Position numbers and translations under genes: made by a program. A stretch of 64,000 nt of DNA from Streptomyces chartreusis NRRL 3882 (GTDB taxonomy: Bacteria; Actinomycetota; Actinomycetes; Streptomycetales; Streptomycetaceae). Under the pieces are notes generated by a model. That model saw nothing but the letters and a program-made list of their open reading frames with translations, was not told the origin of the DNA and searched no databases. Positions 8,234 to 15,474 of this stretch are shown here, in pieces. The number at the start of each line of letters is the position of its first letter. Position 1 is the stretch's first letter. The DNA is taken from positions 3,658,001 through 3,722,000 of the forward strand of contig NZ_LT963352.1 in assembly GCF_900236475.1 (NCBI RefSeq), written 5' to 3'.

Positions 8234-8803
8234 TCAGATCTCCAACCGGCCCTTGAGCCGCGCCGACGGGTACAGCCCCTCCCAGACGCGGTGCTCGGGA
8301 GGGAAGCCCATGGCCGCCAGGCAGTTGACGAGCATCCCGTAGGCCATGAAGGTCGTCGTCTCGTTGACGTCGGCACCCAGCGGCAGGTGAACCGTGTCCC
8401 ACAGCCGCATCCAGCCGGCGCGCACCGACTCGCCGAACTCGTGGTCGCCCTCTTCCTCGGCGGCCTTCACCGCGACGTACATCTGCATCTGCATCATGAG
8501 CCGCTCGGGCCGCTCCGCGATGACCTTGGTGTACGCGTTCCCCATGGCGTGCAGGGCCTCTTCGCCCTCGAGCCCCTCCGAGGCGTCCGCGAAGGTGCGG
8601 ATCGTGTCCTCCACACACCGCTCGGCCGCCGCCAGGAAGATCGCCTTCTTGCCGGGGAAGAGCCTGAAGAGATACGGCTGCGAGACCCCGACCCGTCGGG
8701 CGATCGCCTCGGTCGACGTGCCGTGGTAGCCACCGCGGGCGAATTCGATCATCGCCGCACGGATGACGCTCTCGCGCCTCTCCTCCGCGCTCATCCTGAC
8801 CAT
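8234..8803 (-). CDS. TetR/AcrR-family repressor of the adjacent efflux pump
   Basis: A 189-aa transcriptional regulator. The N-terminal helix-turn-helix runs from about residue 12 to 55 and includes FARGGYHGTSTEAIARRVGV followed by SQPYLFRLFPGKKAIFLAA. That is the AcrR-type signature with the recognition-helix Tyr-Leu-Phe-Phe pattern. The C-terminal two-thirds is an all-helical ligand domain with no family-wide motif. The start is ATG at 8801-8803. One copy of GTTAGT-N8-ACTAAC lies 8 bp upstream of its own start and the other precedes the MFS gene, which fits autorepression and control of the pump. The inducer cannot be read from the sequence. Confidence 0.88.
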   Translation of the reverse strand: MVRMSAEERRESVIRAAMIEFARGGYHGTSTEAIARRVGVSQPYLFRLFPGKKAIFLAAAERCVEDTIRTFADASEGLEGEEALHAMGNAYTKVIAERPERLMMQMQMYVAVKAAEEEGDHEFGESVRAGWMRLWDTVHLPLGADVNETTTFMAYGMLVNCLAAMGFPPEHRVWEGLYPSARLKGRLEI

Positions 8804-8811
8804 GCGAGTAA

Positions 8812-8831
8812 GTTAGTACTCAATCACTAAC
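8812..8831. promoter_or_regulatory. Putative TetR auto-operator
   Basis: Inverted repeat GTTAGT-N8-ACTAAC immediately upstream of the tetR start. Arms and 8-bp spacing are identical to the site at 8172-8191, and the inner bases of the two sites differ. Confidence 0.7.
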
Positions 8832-8914
8832 TACGTCAAGCGGCTGCCGCTGATCGCATACGGGTAAGGGGCGCCCCGCGATGGAGGACGCCCCTTACCC
8901 GGCAATCTGCCGTC

Positions 8915-9343
8915 TCAGGCCAGCCGCACGACCGCACGCGACATGCCCAGCACCTTCTGCCCGGCGCTCGTCGCCGTCAGGTCCACGCGGACCGTGTTGT
9001 CGTCGAGCTTGGCCGCGACCTTGCCGCTGACCTGGATCTCGGCGCCCTTGTCGACGTTGGGCACGACCACGGGCTTGGTGAAGCGGACGCCGTACTCGAC
9101 GACCGCGCCCGGGTCGCCGGCCCAGTCGGTGACCACGCGGATCGCCTCGGCCATGGTGAACATGCCGTGCGCGATGACGTCCGGCAGGCCGACCTCCTTG
9201 GCGAACTTCTCGTTCCAGTGGATCGGGTTGAAGTCGCCGGAGGCGCCCGCGTACTGGACGAGGGTCGCGCGGGTCACCGGGAAGGTCTGCGCGGGCAGTT
9301 CGGTGCCGACCTCGACGTCGGAGTAGGAGATCTTCGCCGTCAT
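8915..9343 (-). CDS. MaoC-like hot-dog dehydratase subunit (HadB-like)
   Basis: A 142-aa single hot-dog-domain protein of the MaoC/(R)-enoyl hydratase group. It carries the hydratase-2 motif around the catalytic Asp-His pair (YAGASGDFNPIHWNEKFAKE), then VIAHGMFTMAE. It should act with the partner encoded just upstream to hydrate or dehydrate 3-hydroxyacyl thioesters. The ATG at 9341-9343 is used. A GTG at 9353-9355 overlapping the preceding stop would add four residues but sits too close to the GGAGG. It forms a two-gene unit with 9352-9804. Mycobacterial HadA/HadB are the best-known comparators; the acyl substrate here is unknown. Confidence 0.82.
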   Translation of the reverse strand: MTAKISYSDVEVGTELPAQTFPVTRATLVQYAGASGDFNPIHWNEKFAKEVGLPDVIAHGMFTMAEAIRVVTDWAGDPGAVVEYGVRFTKPVVVPNVDKGAEIQVSGKVAAKLDDNTVRVDLTATSAGQKVLGMSRAVVRLA

Positions 9344-9351
9344 GGGATCGC

Positions 9352-9804
9352 TCACGCCTCCTCGGCCGCGCGGGCCACGAGCTTGGTCCAGGCGGTCACG
9401 ACGTGCTCGCCGGCCTCGTCGTGGACCTCGCCGCGGATGTCCAGGATGTCGTTGCCCGCGAGGGACTTGATCGCCTCGATGGTGGAGGTGACCGTGAGCC
9501 GGTCGCCGGCGCGGACCGGACGGCGGTAGGCGAACTTCTGGTCGCCGTGTACCACTCGGCTGTAGTCCAGGCCGAGCTGGGGGTCCTGGACGACCTGCCC
9601 GGCGGCCTTGAAGGTGATCGAGAAGACGAAGGTCGGCGGCGCGATCACGTCGGGGTGGCCGAGCGCCTTGGCGGCCTCCGCGTCCGTGTACGCCGGGTTG
9701 GCGTCCCCGACCGCCTCGGCGAACTCACGGATCTTCTCCCGGCCCACCTCGTAGGGCTCGGTGGGCGGGTACGTCCGCCCCACGAAGGACTGGTCGAGCG
9801 CCAT
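9352..9804 (-). CDS. UPF0336/FAS1-like dehydratase N-domain protein (HadA/HadC-like)
   Basis: A 150-aa hot-dog-fold protein with GRTYPPTEPYEVGREKIREF at the N-terminus and AVGDANPAYTD in place of the full catalytic motif, as in the non-catalytic or substrate-binding subunit of HadAB/HadBC dehydratases. APPTFVFSITFKAAG and VVHGDQKFAYRRPVRAGDRL complete the family pattern. The start is ATG at 9802-9804. It is directly followed by the catalytic MaoC subunit and lies 100 bp after rpmG, separated by a hairpin. The heterodimer is inferred from the pairing of one half with the catalytic Asp-His and one without. Confidence 0.82.
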   Translation of the reverse strand: MALDQSFVGRTYPPTEPYEVGREKIREFAEAVGDANPAYTDAEAAKALGHPDVIAPPTFVFSITFKAAGQVVQDPQLGLDYSRVVHGDQKFAYRRPVRAGDRLTVTSTIEAIKSLAGNDILDIRGEVHDEAGEHVVTAWTKLVARAAEEA

Positions 9805-9854
9805 GGCCCGGCACCTCCTGGTTGCGCTACTGAACGGTACGGGTCCTTCAACGA

Positions 9855-9892
9855 CGCGAGGCCGCTCCCGATCACTCGGGAACGGCCTCGCG
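9855..9892 (-). terminator. Hairpin terminator after rpmG
   Basis: CGCGAGGCCG (9855-9864) pairs with CGGCCTCGCG (9883-9892). The stem continues after one C-A mismatch with TCCCGA/TCGGGA around a four-base loop. There is no U-run, which is common for Streptomyces terminators. It sits just downstream of the rpmG stop. Confidence 0.65.
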
Positions 9893-9904
9893 TACGAGCC
9901 TGAT

Positions 9905-10069
9905 TTATCGCGTTTCGCGGTGCGCGGTGTGCGCGTTGCAACGCGGGCAGTGCTTCTTCATCTCAAGACGGTCCGGGTTGTTACGCCGGTTCTTCTTGGT
10001 GATGTAGTTCCGCTCCTTGCACTCCACGCAGGCCAGCGTGATCTTCGGGCGGACGTCGGTGGCAGCCAC
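9905..10069 (-). CDS. rpmG: 50S ribosomal protein L33 (zinc-binding form)
   Basis: A 54-aa ribosomal protein of the large subunit. CVEC near residue 14 and CPRC near residue 41 form the zinc-ribbon, so this is the C-plus paralogue. In Streptomyces a cysteine-free paralogue normally exists elsewhere and replaces it under zinc limitation. The start is GTG at 10067-10069 (VAATDVRPKITLACVECKER) with AGGAG eight bases upstream on the minus strand. It lies just after tRNA-Met and tRNA-Thr on the same strand. Confidence 0.95.
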   Translation of the reverse strand: MAATDVRPKITLACVECKERNYITKKNRRNNPDRLEMKKHCPRCNAHTAHRETR

Positions 10070-10157
10070 GTGAGTGCTCCTAAGACGAACGGATGGACTG
10101 TTTAACGCAAGAAGAGTAGCCGATCGAAGGACCGACCCCACAATCGGCTACTGTCAG

Positions 10158-10230
10158 TAGCGGTGACCGGACTTGAACCGGTGACACAGCGATTATGAGC
10201 CGCTTGCTCTACCGACTGAGCTACACCGCT
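10158..10230 (-). tRNA. trnM: tRNA-Met (CAT), elongator type
   Basis: A 73-nt cloverleaf starting AGCGGTGTAGCTCAG. The acceptor AGCGGTG pairs with CACCGCT, and the discriminator is A. The anticodon loop CTCATAA gives CAT. The first acceptor pair is a full A-T pair rather than the unpaired 1-72 position of initiator tRNA, and the three G-C pairs of an initiator anticodon stem are absent, so elongator is preferred. Confidence 0.92.
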
Positions 10231-10275
10231 TTGATGTGGTGGGCCCCGCCTCGCGACGGGAACCGTTCACACCAG

Positions 10276-10348
10276 AGCCCCAAAACGGAATCGAACCGTT
10301 GACCTTCTCCTTACCATGGAGACGCTCTGCCGACTGAGCTATTGGGGC
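10276..10348 (-). tRNA. trnT: tRNA-Thr (GGT)
   Basis: A 73-nt cloverleaf starting GCCCCAATAGCTCAG. The acceptor GCCCCAA pairs with TTGGGGC, and the discriminator is T. The anticodon stem-loop CTCC-ATGGTAA-GGAG gives GGT. It is 45 bp upstream of tRNA-Met on the same strand, probably cotranscribed. Confidence 0.93.
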
Positions 10349-10585
10349 GAGCGATGAAGACATTACACGCTCCGCCGCCGTTCGCCCAAATCCGTTTCGG
10401 GGTACCCGCCCGGGCCACACGCACTGCCCTCACAGCAACCTCGCGTGTGCCTCCGGTTCCGTACGACGGACCACGCCGGTACGACTATTGCGCTCCTCCC
10501 CGCTCCGGGCGGGAGGCCGTCCTAGGCTCGACTCACTCTGAGTGATCATGCGTCCTCGCGTCCGCAGCCGAGCCCCAGGAGCGCG
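10349..10585. other. Intergenic region before the amidohydrolase
   Basis: 237 bp holding the promoter region of the tRNA-Thr/tRNA-Met/rpmG set (minus) and of the amidohydrolase (plus). I see no strong inverted repeat or confident -35/-10 pair. Confidence 0.5.
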
Positions 10586-11845
10586 ATGCCCGACAGCCAG
10601 CCGCAGCCACCGCCGCCCCCGTCGTCCTCGCCGGGTCCGGCCGACCCGTCGTCGCTGCTGCTGTGCGGGGCACGGCTCACCGACGGCCGGACCGTGGACG
10701 TACGGCTGGGCCGCGGGCGGATCGAGGCGGTCGGCACGGCCGGCAGCCTGGCGGCGGGCGGCACGCGCGCGTGCGGGGCGCGAGTGGATCTCGGCGGCTA
10801 TCTGCTGCTGCCGGCCCCGGTCGAGCCGCACGCCCATGCCGACACGGCGCTGTCGGCCACCGCCGGGGGCCCGGTCTCGCACGAGCCCCAGCACGTCCAG
10901 CGCCGCGCGACCGAGGCCGCGCTGCTCCAGCTCGCGCACGGGGCGACGGCGGTGCGGGCCCACGTGCGGGTGGGGGACGTCCAGGGGCTGGGCGTGCTGG
11001 AGGCCGTACTGCAGGCGCGGCGGGCGCTGCGGGGGCTGGCCGAGCTGACGACGGTGGCGATGCCCCGGGTGCTGACCGGGGTGGCCGGGGCGGACGGGCT
11101 GGCGGTGCTGCGGGACGCGGTGAAGATGGGCGCCTCGGTGGTGGGCGGCCGACCGGATCTCGACCCGGATCCGACGGGGTACGTGGAGGCGGTCCTGGAG
11201 GTGGCCTCCGAGCACGGCTGCCCGGTCGACCTGCACACGGACGCCGGGGATCCGGCCCGGCTGGCAAGGCTCGCGGCGATGGCGGGCGGGCTGCGTCCCG
11301 GCGTGACCCTCAGCCCGTGCGGCGATCTCGGCCGGCTGCCCTCCGAGGTGGCCTCGCGGACCGCGGACCAGCTGGCGGCGGCCGGGGTGGCGGTGGTGTG
11401 CCTGCCGCAGGGCGGCTGCGGTGGCGTGGACCGGCGGGGCGCGGCTCCGGTACGGCTGCTGCGCGCGGCCGGGGTGCGGGTGGCCGCCGGGAGCGGGGCG
11501 CTGCGGGACGTGTCGAACCCCGTGGGCCGCGGTGACCCGCTGGAGGCGGCGTTCCTGCTGGCCTCGCGCTACGGCCTGTCGCCCGAGGAGGCGTACGACG
11601 CGGTGAGCGGGTCGGCGCGGGTGGTGCTGGGGCTGCCGGAGGTGCGGGTGGAGGCGGGTTTCCCGGCCGAGTTGCTCGCGGTGCGCGGGGACGGGCTCGC
11701 GGGAGCGCTGTCGCTGGCGTACAGCCGGGTGGTGGTGCACCGGGGGCTCGTGGTGGCGCGGACCAGCGCGGTGCGGGAGTACTGCAGTTCGGCGGCTTCG
11801 GTGGAGCTGGGGCTGCCGCGGCAGGGGCGGGGGCAGTTGTCGTAG
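10586..11845 (+). CDS. Amidohydrolase-superfamily protein (cytosine deaminase-like)
   Basis: A 419-aa cytoplasmic metal-dependent hydrolase. A proline-rich N-terminal tail (QPQPPPPPSSSPGPADPSS) precedes the composite beta-sandwich (LLLCGARLTDGRTVDVRLGR). The barrel carries the HxH metal motif in PVEPHAHADTAL near residue 84 and a later DLHTDAGDP near 215. The usual late catalytic Asp is not obvious: AAGSGALRDVSNPVGRGDPL occupies the place of the cytosine-deaminase SDN segment. It could therefore be a divergent or inactive member. The start is ATG at 10586 with AGGAGCG upstream. The substrate cannot be named. Confidence 0.75.
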   Translation: MPDSQPQPPPPPSSSPGPADPSSLLLCGARLTDGRTVDVRLGRGRIEAVGTAGSLAAGGTRACGARVDLGGYLLLPAPVEPHAHADTALSATAGGPVSHEPQHVQRRATEAALLQLAHGATAVRAHVRVGDVQGLGVLEAVLQARRALRGLAELTTVAMPRVLTGVAGADGLAVLRDAVKMGASVVGGRPDLDPDPTGYVEAVLEVASEHGCPVDLHTDAGDPARLARLAAMAGGLRPGVTLSPCGDLGRLPSEVASRTADQLAAAGVAVVCLPQGGCGGVDRRGAAPVRLLRAAGVRVAAGSGALRDVSNPVGRGDPLEAAFLLASRYGLSPEEAYDAVSGSARVVLGLPEVRVEAGFPAELLAVRGDGLAGALSLAYSRVVVHRGLVVARTSAVREYCSSAASVELGLPRQGRGQLS

Positions 11846-11896
11846 GGCTTGTCGTAGGGCCCGTCGTAGGACTCGTGGCGGGTGGGGCGCCGGGGC

Positions 11897-12008
11897 GTGG
11901 GTCAGGGGGTGGCGTCGGGCGTGGCGCCGGGGTGTGGGTCAGGGGGTGGCGTCGGGTGTGACGTCGGGGTGTGGGTCAGGGGGTGGCGTCGGGTGTGACG
12001 TGGGGGTG
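11897..12008. repeat. Three tandem 37-bp direct repeats
   Basis: The phrase GTGGGTCAGGGGGTGGCGTC recurs at 11897, 11934 and 11971, a 37-bp period. The copies diverge slightly after it (GGGCGTGGCGCC against GGGTGTGACGTC). The array fills the gap between the amidohydrolase and the NAD(P)-binding gene, ending about 50 bp before the latter's ATG. It is very G-rich on the plus strand. Confidence 0.8.
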
Positions 12009-12058
12009 TGGCTCAAGTCGTGCGGCGGATGGGGCTGTCCGGGCGTACGGTCGAAGGC

Positions 12059-12715
12059 ATGCGCACTGTCATCGCTGGTGGTCATGGTCAGATCGCGTTG
12101 CGGCTGGAGCGACTGCTCGCCGCGCGCGGAGACGAGGTCGCGGGGATCATCCGCAAGGCCGAACAGGCCGACGATCTGCGGGAGGCCGGTGCCGAACCGG
12201 TCGTGCTCGACCTGGAGTCGGCGTCCGTGGACGAGGTCGCGGAGCGGCTGCGGGGTGCCGACGCGGCGGTGTTCGCTGCGGGCGCGGGCCCGGGCAGCGG
12301 GGCGGCCCGCAAGGACACGGTGGACAAGGCCGCGGCGGTCCTCTTCGCGGACGCGGCGGTGAAGGCGGGCGTACGGCGCTTCGTGATCGTGTCGTCCATG
12401 GGCGCCGATCCGCGGCACCAGGGTGACGAGATCTTCGACGTGTACCTGCGTGCCAAGGGCGAGGCGGACGCGTACGTGCGCGGGCTGGACGCCCTGGACT
12501 GGACGATCCTGCGCCCCGGTCAGCTCACCGACGACGCCGGCACCGGCCTCGTGCGCCTGGAGGCGCACACGGGCCGCGGGCCGATTCCGCGTGACGACGT
12601 GGCCGCCGTGCTGGCGGAGCTGGTGGACACACCCGCGACGGCCGGCCTCACGCTGGAGCTGATCAGCGGGCCGGCTCCGGTGTCCGTGGCGGTGAAGTCG
12701 GTGGCGGGGAACTGA
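12059..12715 (+). CDS. NAD(P)-binding atypical short-chain dehydrogenase (NmrA/HSCARG-like)
   Basis: A 218-aa Rossmann-fold protein. It begins MRTVIAGGHGQIALRLERLL with a Gly-rich dinucleotide loop (GGHGQI). The core contains VSSMGADPR followed by VYLRAKGEADAYVR, where a YxxxK-like pair occurs as YLRAK. WTILRPGQLTDD is typical of NAD(P)H-binding, NmrA-type epimerase-like proteins. The ATG at 12059 is preferred over a GTG at 12008, which lies in the tandem repeat. It is probably monocistronic; the reaction or sensing role is unknown. Confidence 0.78.
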   Translation: MRTVIAGGHGQIALRLERLLAARGDEVAGIIRKAEQADDLREAGAEPVVLDLESASVDEVAERLRGADAAVFAAGAGPGSGAARKDTVDKAAAVLFADAAVKAGVRRFVIVSSMGADPRHQGDEIFDVYLRAKGEADAYVRGLDALDWTILRPGQLTDDAGTGLVRLEAHTGRGPIPRDDVAAVLAELVDTPATAGLTLELISGPAPVSVAVKSVAGN

Positions 12716-12732
12716 CGCCGCCGGGACGCCCC

Positions 12733-12945
12733 CTAGAACAAGGGCAGTTGGCCGGGGAAGTCGGGCACCGCGTAGCCGTCCAGGGAGGGCTGTTCGGGGC
12801 CGAGCCGGGCGTGGCGGCGGGAGCCCGGGCATGAGGTGAGTTCGCCGTGTTCCCGGGCGCCGGGCGGGTCGTGGCGCGCGTACCGCCCGGCGACGACGGC
12901 GATCTCGCGACGGCACTCGGGGCAGGTTCTGCGTCGGGAGGACAT
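12733..12945 (-). CDS. Small zinc-ribbon hypothetical protein
   Basis: A 70-aa basic protein with CPEC near residue 8 and a later SCPGS that may complete a zinc knuckle together with histidines (ARHDPPGAREHGE). The C-terminus is hydrophobic and proline-containing (VPDFPGQLPLF). It starts ATG at 12943-12945. It is convergent with the upstream NAD(P)-binding gene, 17 bp apart. The reading frame has the codon bias of real Streptomyces genes, but no function can be given. Confidence 0.6.
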   Translation of the reverse strand: MSSRRRTCPECRREIAVVAGRYARHDPPGAREHGELTSCPGSRRHARLGPEQPSLDGYAVPDFPGQLPLF

Positions 12946-13050
12946 GGGGCCAGTGTGCCGCGGGGGCGGCTCGCGTATGCCTGTGGCCCGTCTCGCTGTC
13001 TTCTCCGTCTGCGTACGGTGCCTCCACCCGGGCGTACGGTGCCTCCATCC

Positions 13051-13086
13051 GGAATTAATTGCTTAAGTCAATCAATTGGCTTAGTT
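13051..13086 (+). promoter_or_regulatory. AT-rich promoter/operator island before the MFS fusion gene
   Basis: The stretch GGAATTAATTGCTTAAGTCA and the next 16 bases are conspicuously AT-rich in this GC-rich region. ATTGCTTAAGT (from 13058) and ATTGGCTTAGT (from 13075) form an imperfect direct repeat, and TTGCTTAAGTCAA is nearly palindromic. It lies 45 bp upstream of the ATG at 13132, a likely regulator binding site. No regulator gene is adjacent. Confidence 0.45.
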
Positions 13087-13131
13087 TGGACGGGTCGCGC
13101 TGTCCCTGACGCCCCCTACGGAGGCCCGGCC

Positions 13132-15405
13132 ATGTCCCAAGCCCTTCCCCGATCCGCCGACGACGGGAGGACCGCCGCACCGCGGGCGAACGCCGTCGTG
13201 GCGGTCCTGGCCTTCGGCGGGATCGTGGTCTCGCTGATGCAGACCCTGGTGATCCCGATCGTCCCGGAGCTCCCCCGGCTGCTGAACGCCCCGGCGTCGG
13301 ACACCGCCTGGGCCGTCACCGCCACGCTGCTCGCCGCCGCCGTCGCCACCCCGATGACGGGGCGGCTCGGCGACATGTACGGCAAGCGGCGGATGCTTCT
13401 GATCAGCCTGGTCATGCTGGTGGCCGGGTCGGTGACCGCCGCGCTCAGCGACTCGCTCGCCCCGATGATCGTCGGACGGGCACTGCAGGGCCTCGCGTCC
13501 GGTGTGATCCCGCTCGGCATCAGCATCATGCGGGACGAACTGCCCGCCGAGCGGCTCGGCTCGGCGACCGCGCTCATGAGCGCCTCCCTCGGAGTCGGCG
13601 GCGCCCTCGGGCTGCCCGCCGCCGCGCTGATCGCGGACAACTTCGACTGGCACGCCCTGTTCTGGGCCTCGGCCGGGCTCGGTGTCGTCGCCCTCGTGCT
13701 GGTGCCGGCAATCGTGCCCGAGTCGGCGGTACGCACCGGCGGGCGCTTCGACCTGATCGGCGGCGCCGGCATGGCGGCGGGGCTGGTGTGTCTGCTGCTG
13801 GCGATCTCCAAGGGTGCCGACTGGGGCTGGAGCAGCGGCACCACGCTCGGTCTCTTCGCGGCGGCGGTCGTCGTCCTGCTGGTGTGGGGCTGGTGGGAAC
13901 TGCGCGTCCGGGAACCGCTGGTCGACCTGCGCACCACCGCCCGCCGTCAGGTGCTGGTCACCAATCTCGCGTCCATCGCGGTCGGGTTCGCGATGTTCGC
14001 GATGTCCCTCGTCATTCCGCAGCTCTTGCAGTTGCCTGAGGCGACCGGCTACGGGCTCGGCAGGTCGCTGCTCGTCGCCGGTCTGACGATGGCGCCGTCC
14101 GGCCTGGTCATGATGGCCACGGCGCCGGTCTCCGCCGCCCTGTCGAAGGCCAGGGGACCGAAGATCACCTTGATGATCGGCGCCCTCGTCGTGGCCGCCG
14201 GGTACGGGCTGAACATCGTGCTGATGTCCGAGGTCTGGCACTTCGTGCTCGTCACCTGCGTCATCGGCGCCGGTATCGGCTTCACCTACGGTGCGATGCC
14301 CGCGCTCATCATGAGCGCCGTGCCCGCCTCGGAGACGGGCGCGGCGAACAGCCTCAACACACTCATGCGGTCCATCGGTACGTCGACCGCAAGCGCGGTG
14401 GCCGGGGTCGTCCTGGCGCAGATGACGACGGCCTTCGGGCAGACCGCCCTGCCGTCCCAGAACGGGTTCAGGGTTGTCCTGGCCATCGGGGCCGGGGCCG
14501 CGCTGCTCGCCTTCGCCGTCGCGTCGTTCATTCCGCGGCAGCGGGTGGCGGAGGGAGCGGCCGGGGCGGTGGAGGGGGCGACCGAGGCGGCGCGGGCGAC
14601 CGAGATGGCGGCGGGGGCGGCGAGCGAGGGACCGGTCGCGGTGACCGGGATCCCCGTGCGGGGGCGGGTTCTGGGCGCCGAGCGGATGCCGGTCGCCGGG
14701 GCCGCCGTGACGTTGATCTCGCTCGGCGGAAAGCAGCTCGGGCGGGCGGTCTCGCGGGACGACGGGGCGTACGACCTCGGGGCGCCGGGCGCCGGCTCGT
14801 ACGTGCTCGTCGCCTCGTCGGAGGGCTGCCAGCCGCAGGCCTCGACGATCGTCGTGGCCGATGAGCCGGTGGCGTACGACGTGCTGCTGAGCGGCACCAG
14901 CTGCCTGGCCGGTGTGGTGCGGTCCACGGACGGCGGCACGCCGGTCACCGAGGCCGTCGTCATCGTGACGGACGTGCGCGGGGACGTACTGGCCACCGCA
15001 CGCACGGACGTGCTGGGCGAGTTCACCGTCACCGACCTGGTGCCCGGCCCGGTGACCGTCGCGGTCAACTCCCCCAAGCACCGCCCGCTGGCCCAGGTCG
15101 TCGAGGTCGGCGGTGCCGGGACCACCCGGGTCGGGCTGGAGTTGCGGCCCGGCGCGCAGGTGCGGGGCACGGTGCGCGGAGCGGGCGCTCCGCTGAGCGA
15201 CGCGCGGGTGACCCTGGTGGACGCGGCGGGCAACGTGGTCGCCACGACGCGGACCGGCCTCGACGGGGCGTACGCCTTCTCCGATCTGGACACCGGTGCG
15301 TACACCGTCATCGCGACGGGTTACCCGCCGCAGGCGGCGTCGGTGACGGTCTCGGGCACCGGCGTGGACGACCACGACATCGAACTCGCCCACGCCGGCG
15401 AGTAG
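13132..15405 (+). CDS. MFS transporter fused to C-terminal carboxypeptidase-regulatory-like beta-sandwich repeats
   Basis: A 757-aa fusion. Residues 1 to about 465 are a DHA2-type MFS exporter: GGIVVSLMQTLVIPIVPELP in helix 1, GRLGDMYGKRRMLL as motif A, and GSATALMSASLGVGGALGLP as motif C. After an Ala/Glu/Gly linker (about 465-505) come three beta-sandwich units of the CarboxypepD_reg type. Their recognisable cores are DGAYDLGAPGAGSYVLVASS, GEFTVTDLVPGPVTVAVNS and GAYAFSDLDTGAYTVIATG. These would lie outside the membrane-embedded core; which side depends on the helix count. ATG at 13132 with GGAGGC upstream is preferred over the much longer frame. Substrate unknown. Confidence 0.85.
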   Translation: MSQALPRSADDGRTAAPRANAVVAVLAFGGIVVSLMQTLVIPIVPELPRLLNAPASDTAWAVTATLLAAAVATPMTGRLGDMYGKRRMLLISLVMLVAGSVTAALSDSLAPMIVGRALQGLASGVIPLGISIMRDELPAERLGSATALMSASLGVGGALGLPAAALIADNFDWHALFWASAGLGVVALVLVPAIVPESAVRTGGRFDLIGGAGMAAGLVCLLLAISKGADWGWSSGTTLGLFAAAVVVLLVWGWWELRVREPLVDLRTTARRQVLVTNLASIAVGFAMFAMSLVIPQLLQLPEATGYGLGRSLLVAGLTMAPSGLVMMATAPVSAALSKARGPKITLMIGALVVAAGYGLNIVLMSEVWHFVLVTCVIGAGIGFTYGAMPALIMSAVPASETGAANSLNTLMRSIGTSTASAVAGVVLAQMTTAFGQTALPSQNGFRVVLAIGAGAALLAFAVASFIPRQRVAEGAAGAVEGATEAARATEMAAGAASEGPVAVTGIPVRGRVLGAERMPVAGAAVTLISLGGKQLGRAVSRDDGAYDLGAPGAGSYVLVASSEGCQPQASTIVVADEPVAYDVLLSGTSCLAGVVRSTDGGTPVTEAVVIVTDVRGDVLATARTDVLGEFTVTDLVPGPVTVAVNSPKHRPLAQVVEVGGAGTTRVGLELRPGAQVRGTVRGAGAPLSDARVTLVDAAGNVVATTRTGLDGAYAFSDLDTGAYTVIATGYPPQAASVTVSGTGVDDHDIELAHAGE

Positions 15406-15474
15406 ATCGCCGCCGCCCGGAACGCGCCAGCCCCGCGAGGAGGCAGGCGCCTCATCGGGTCACACGGGACGTGC

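Noticed and set aside
13081..15393. 770-codon minus-strand ORF opposite the MFS fusion
   Set aside because: Shadow frame of a clear membrane transporter; no family motif and no membrane helices.
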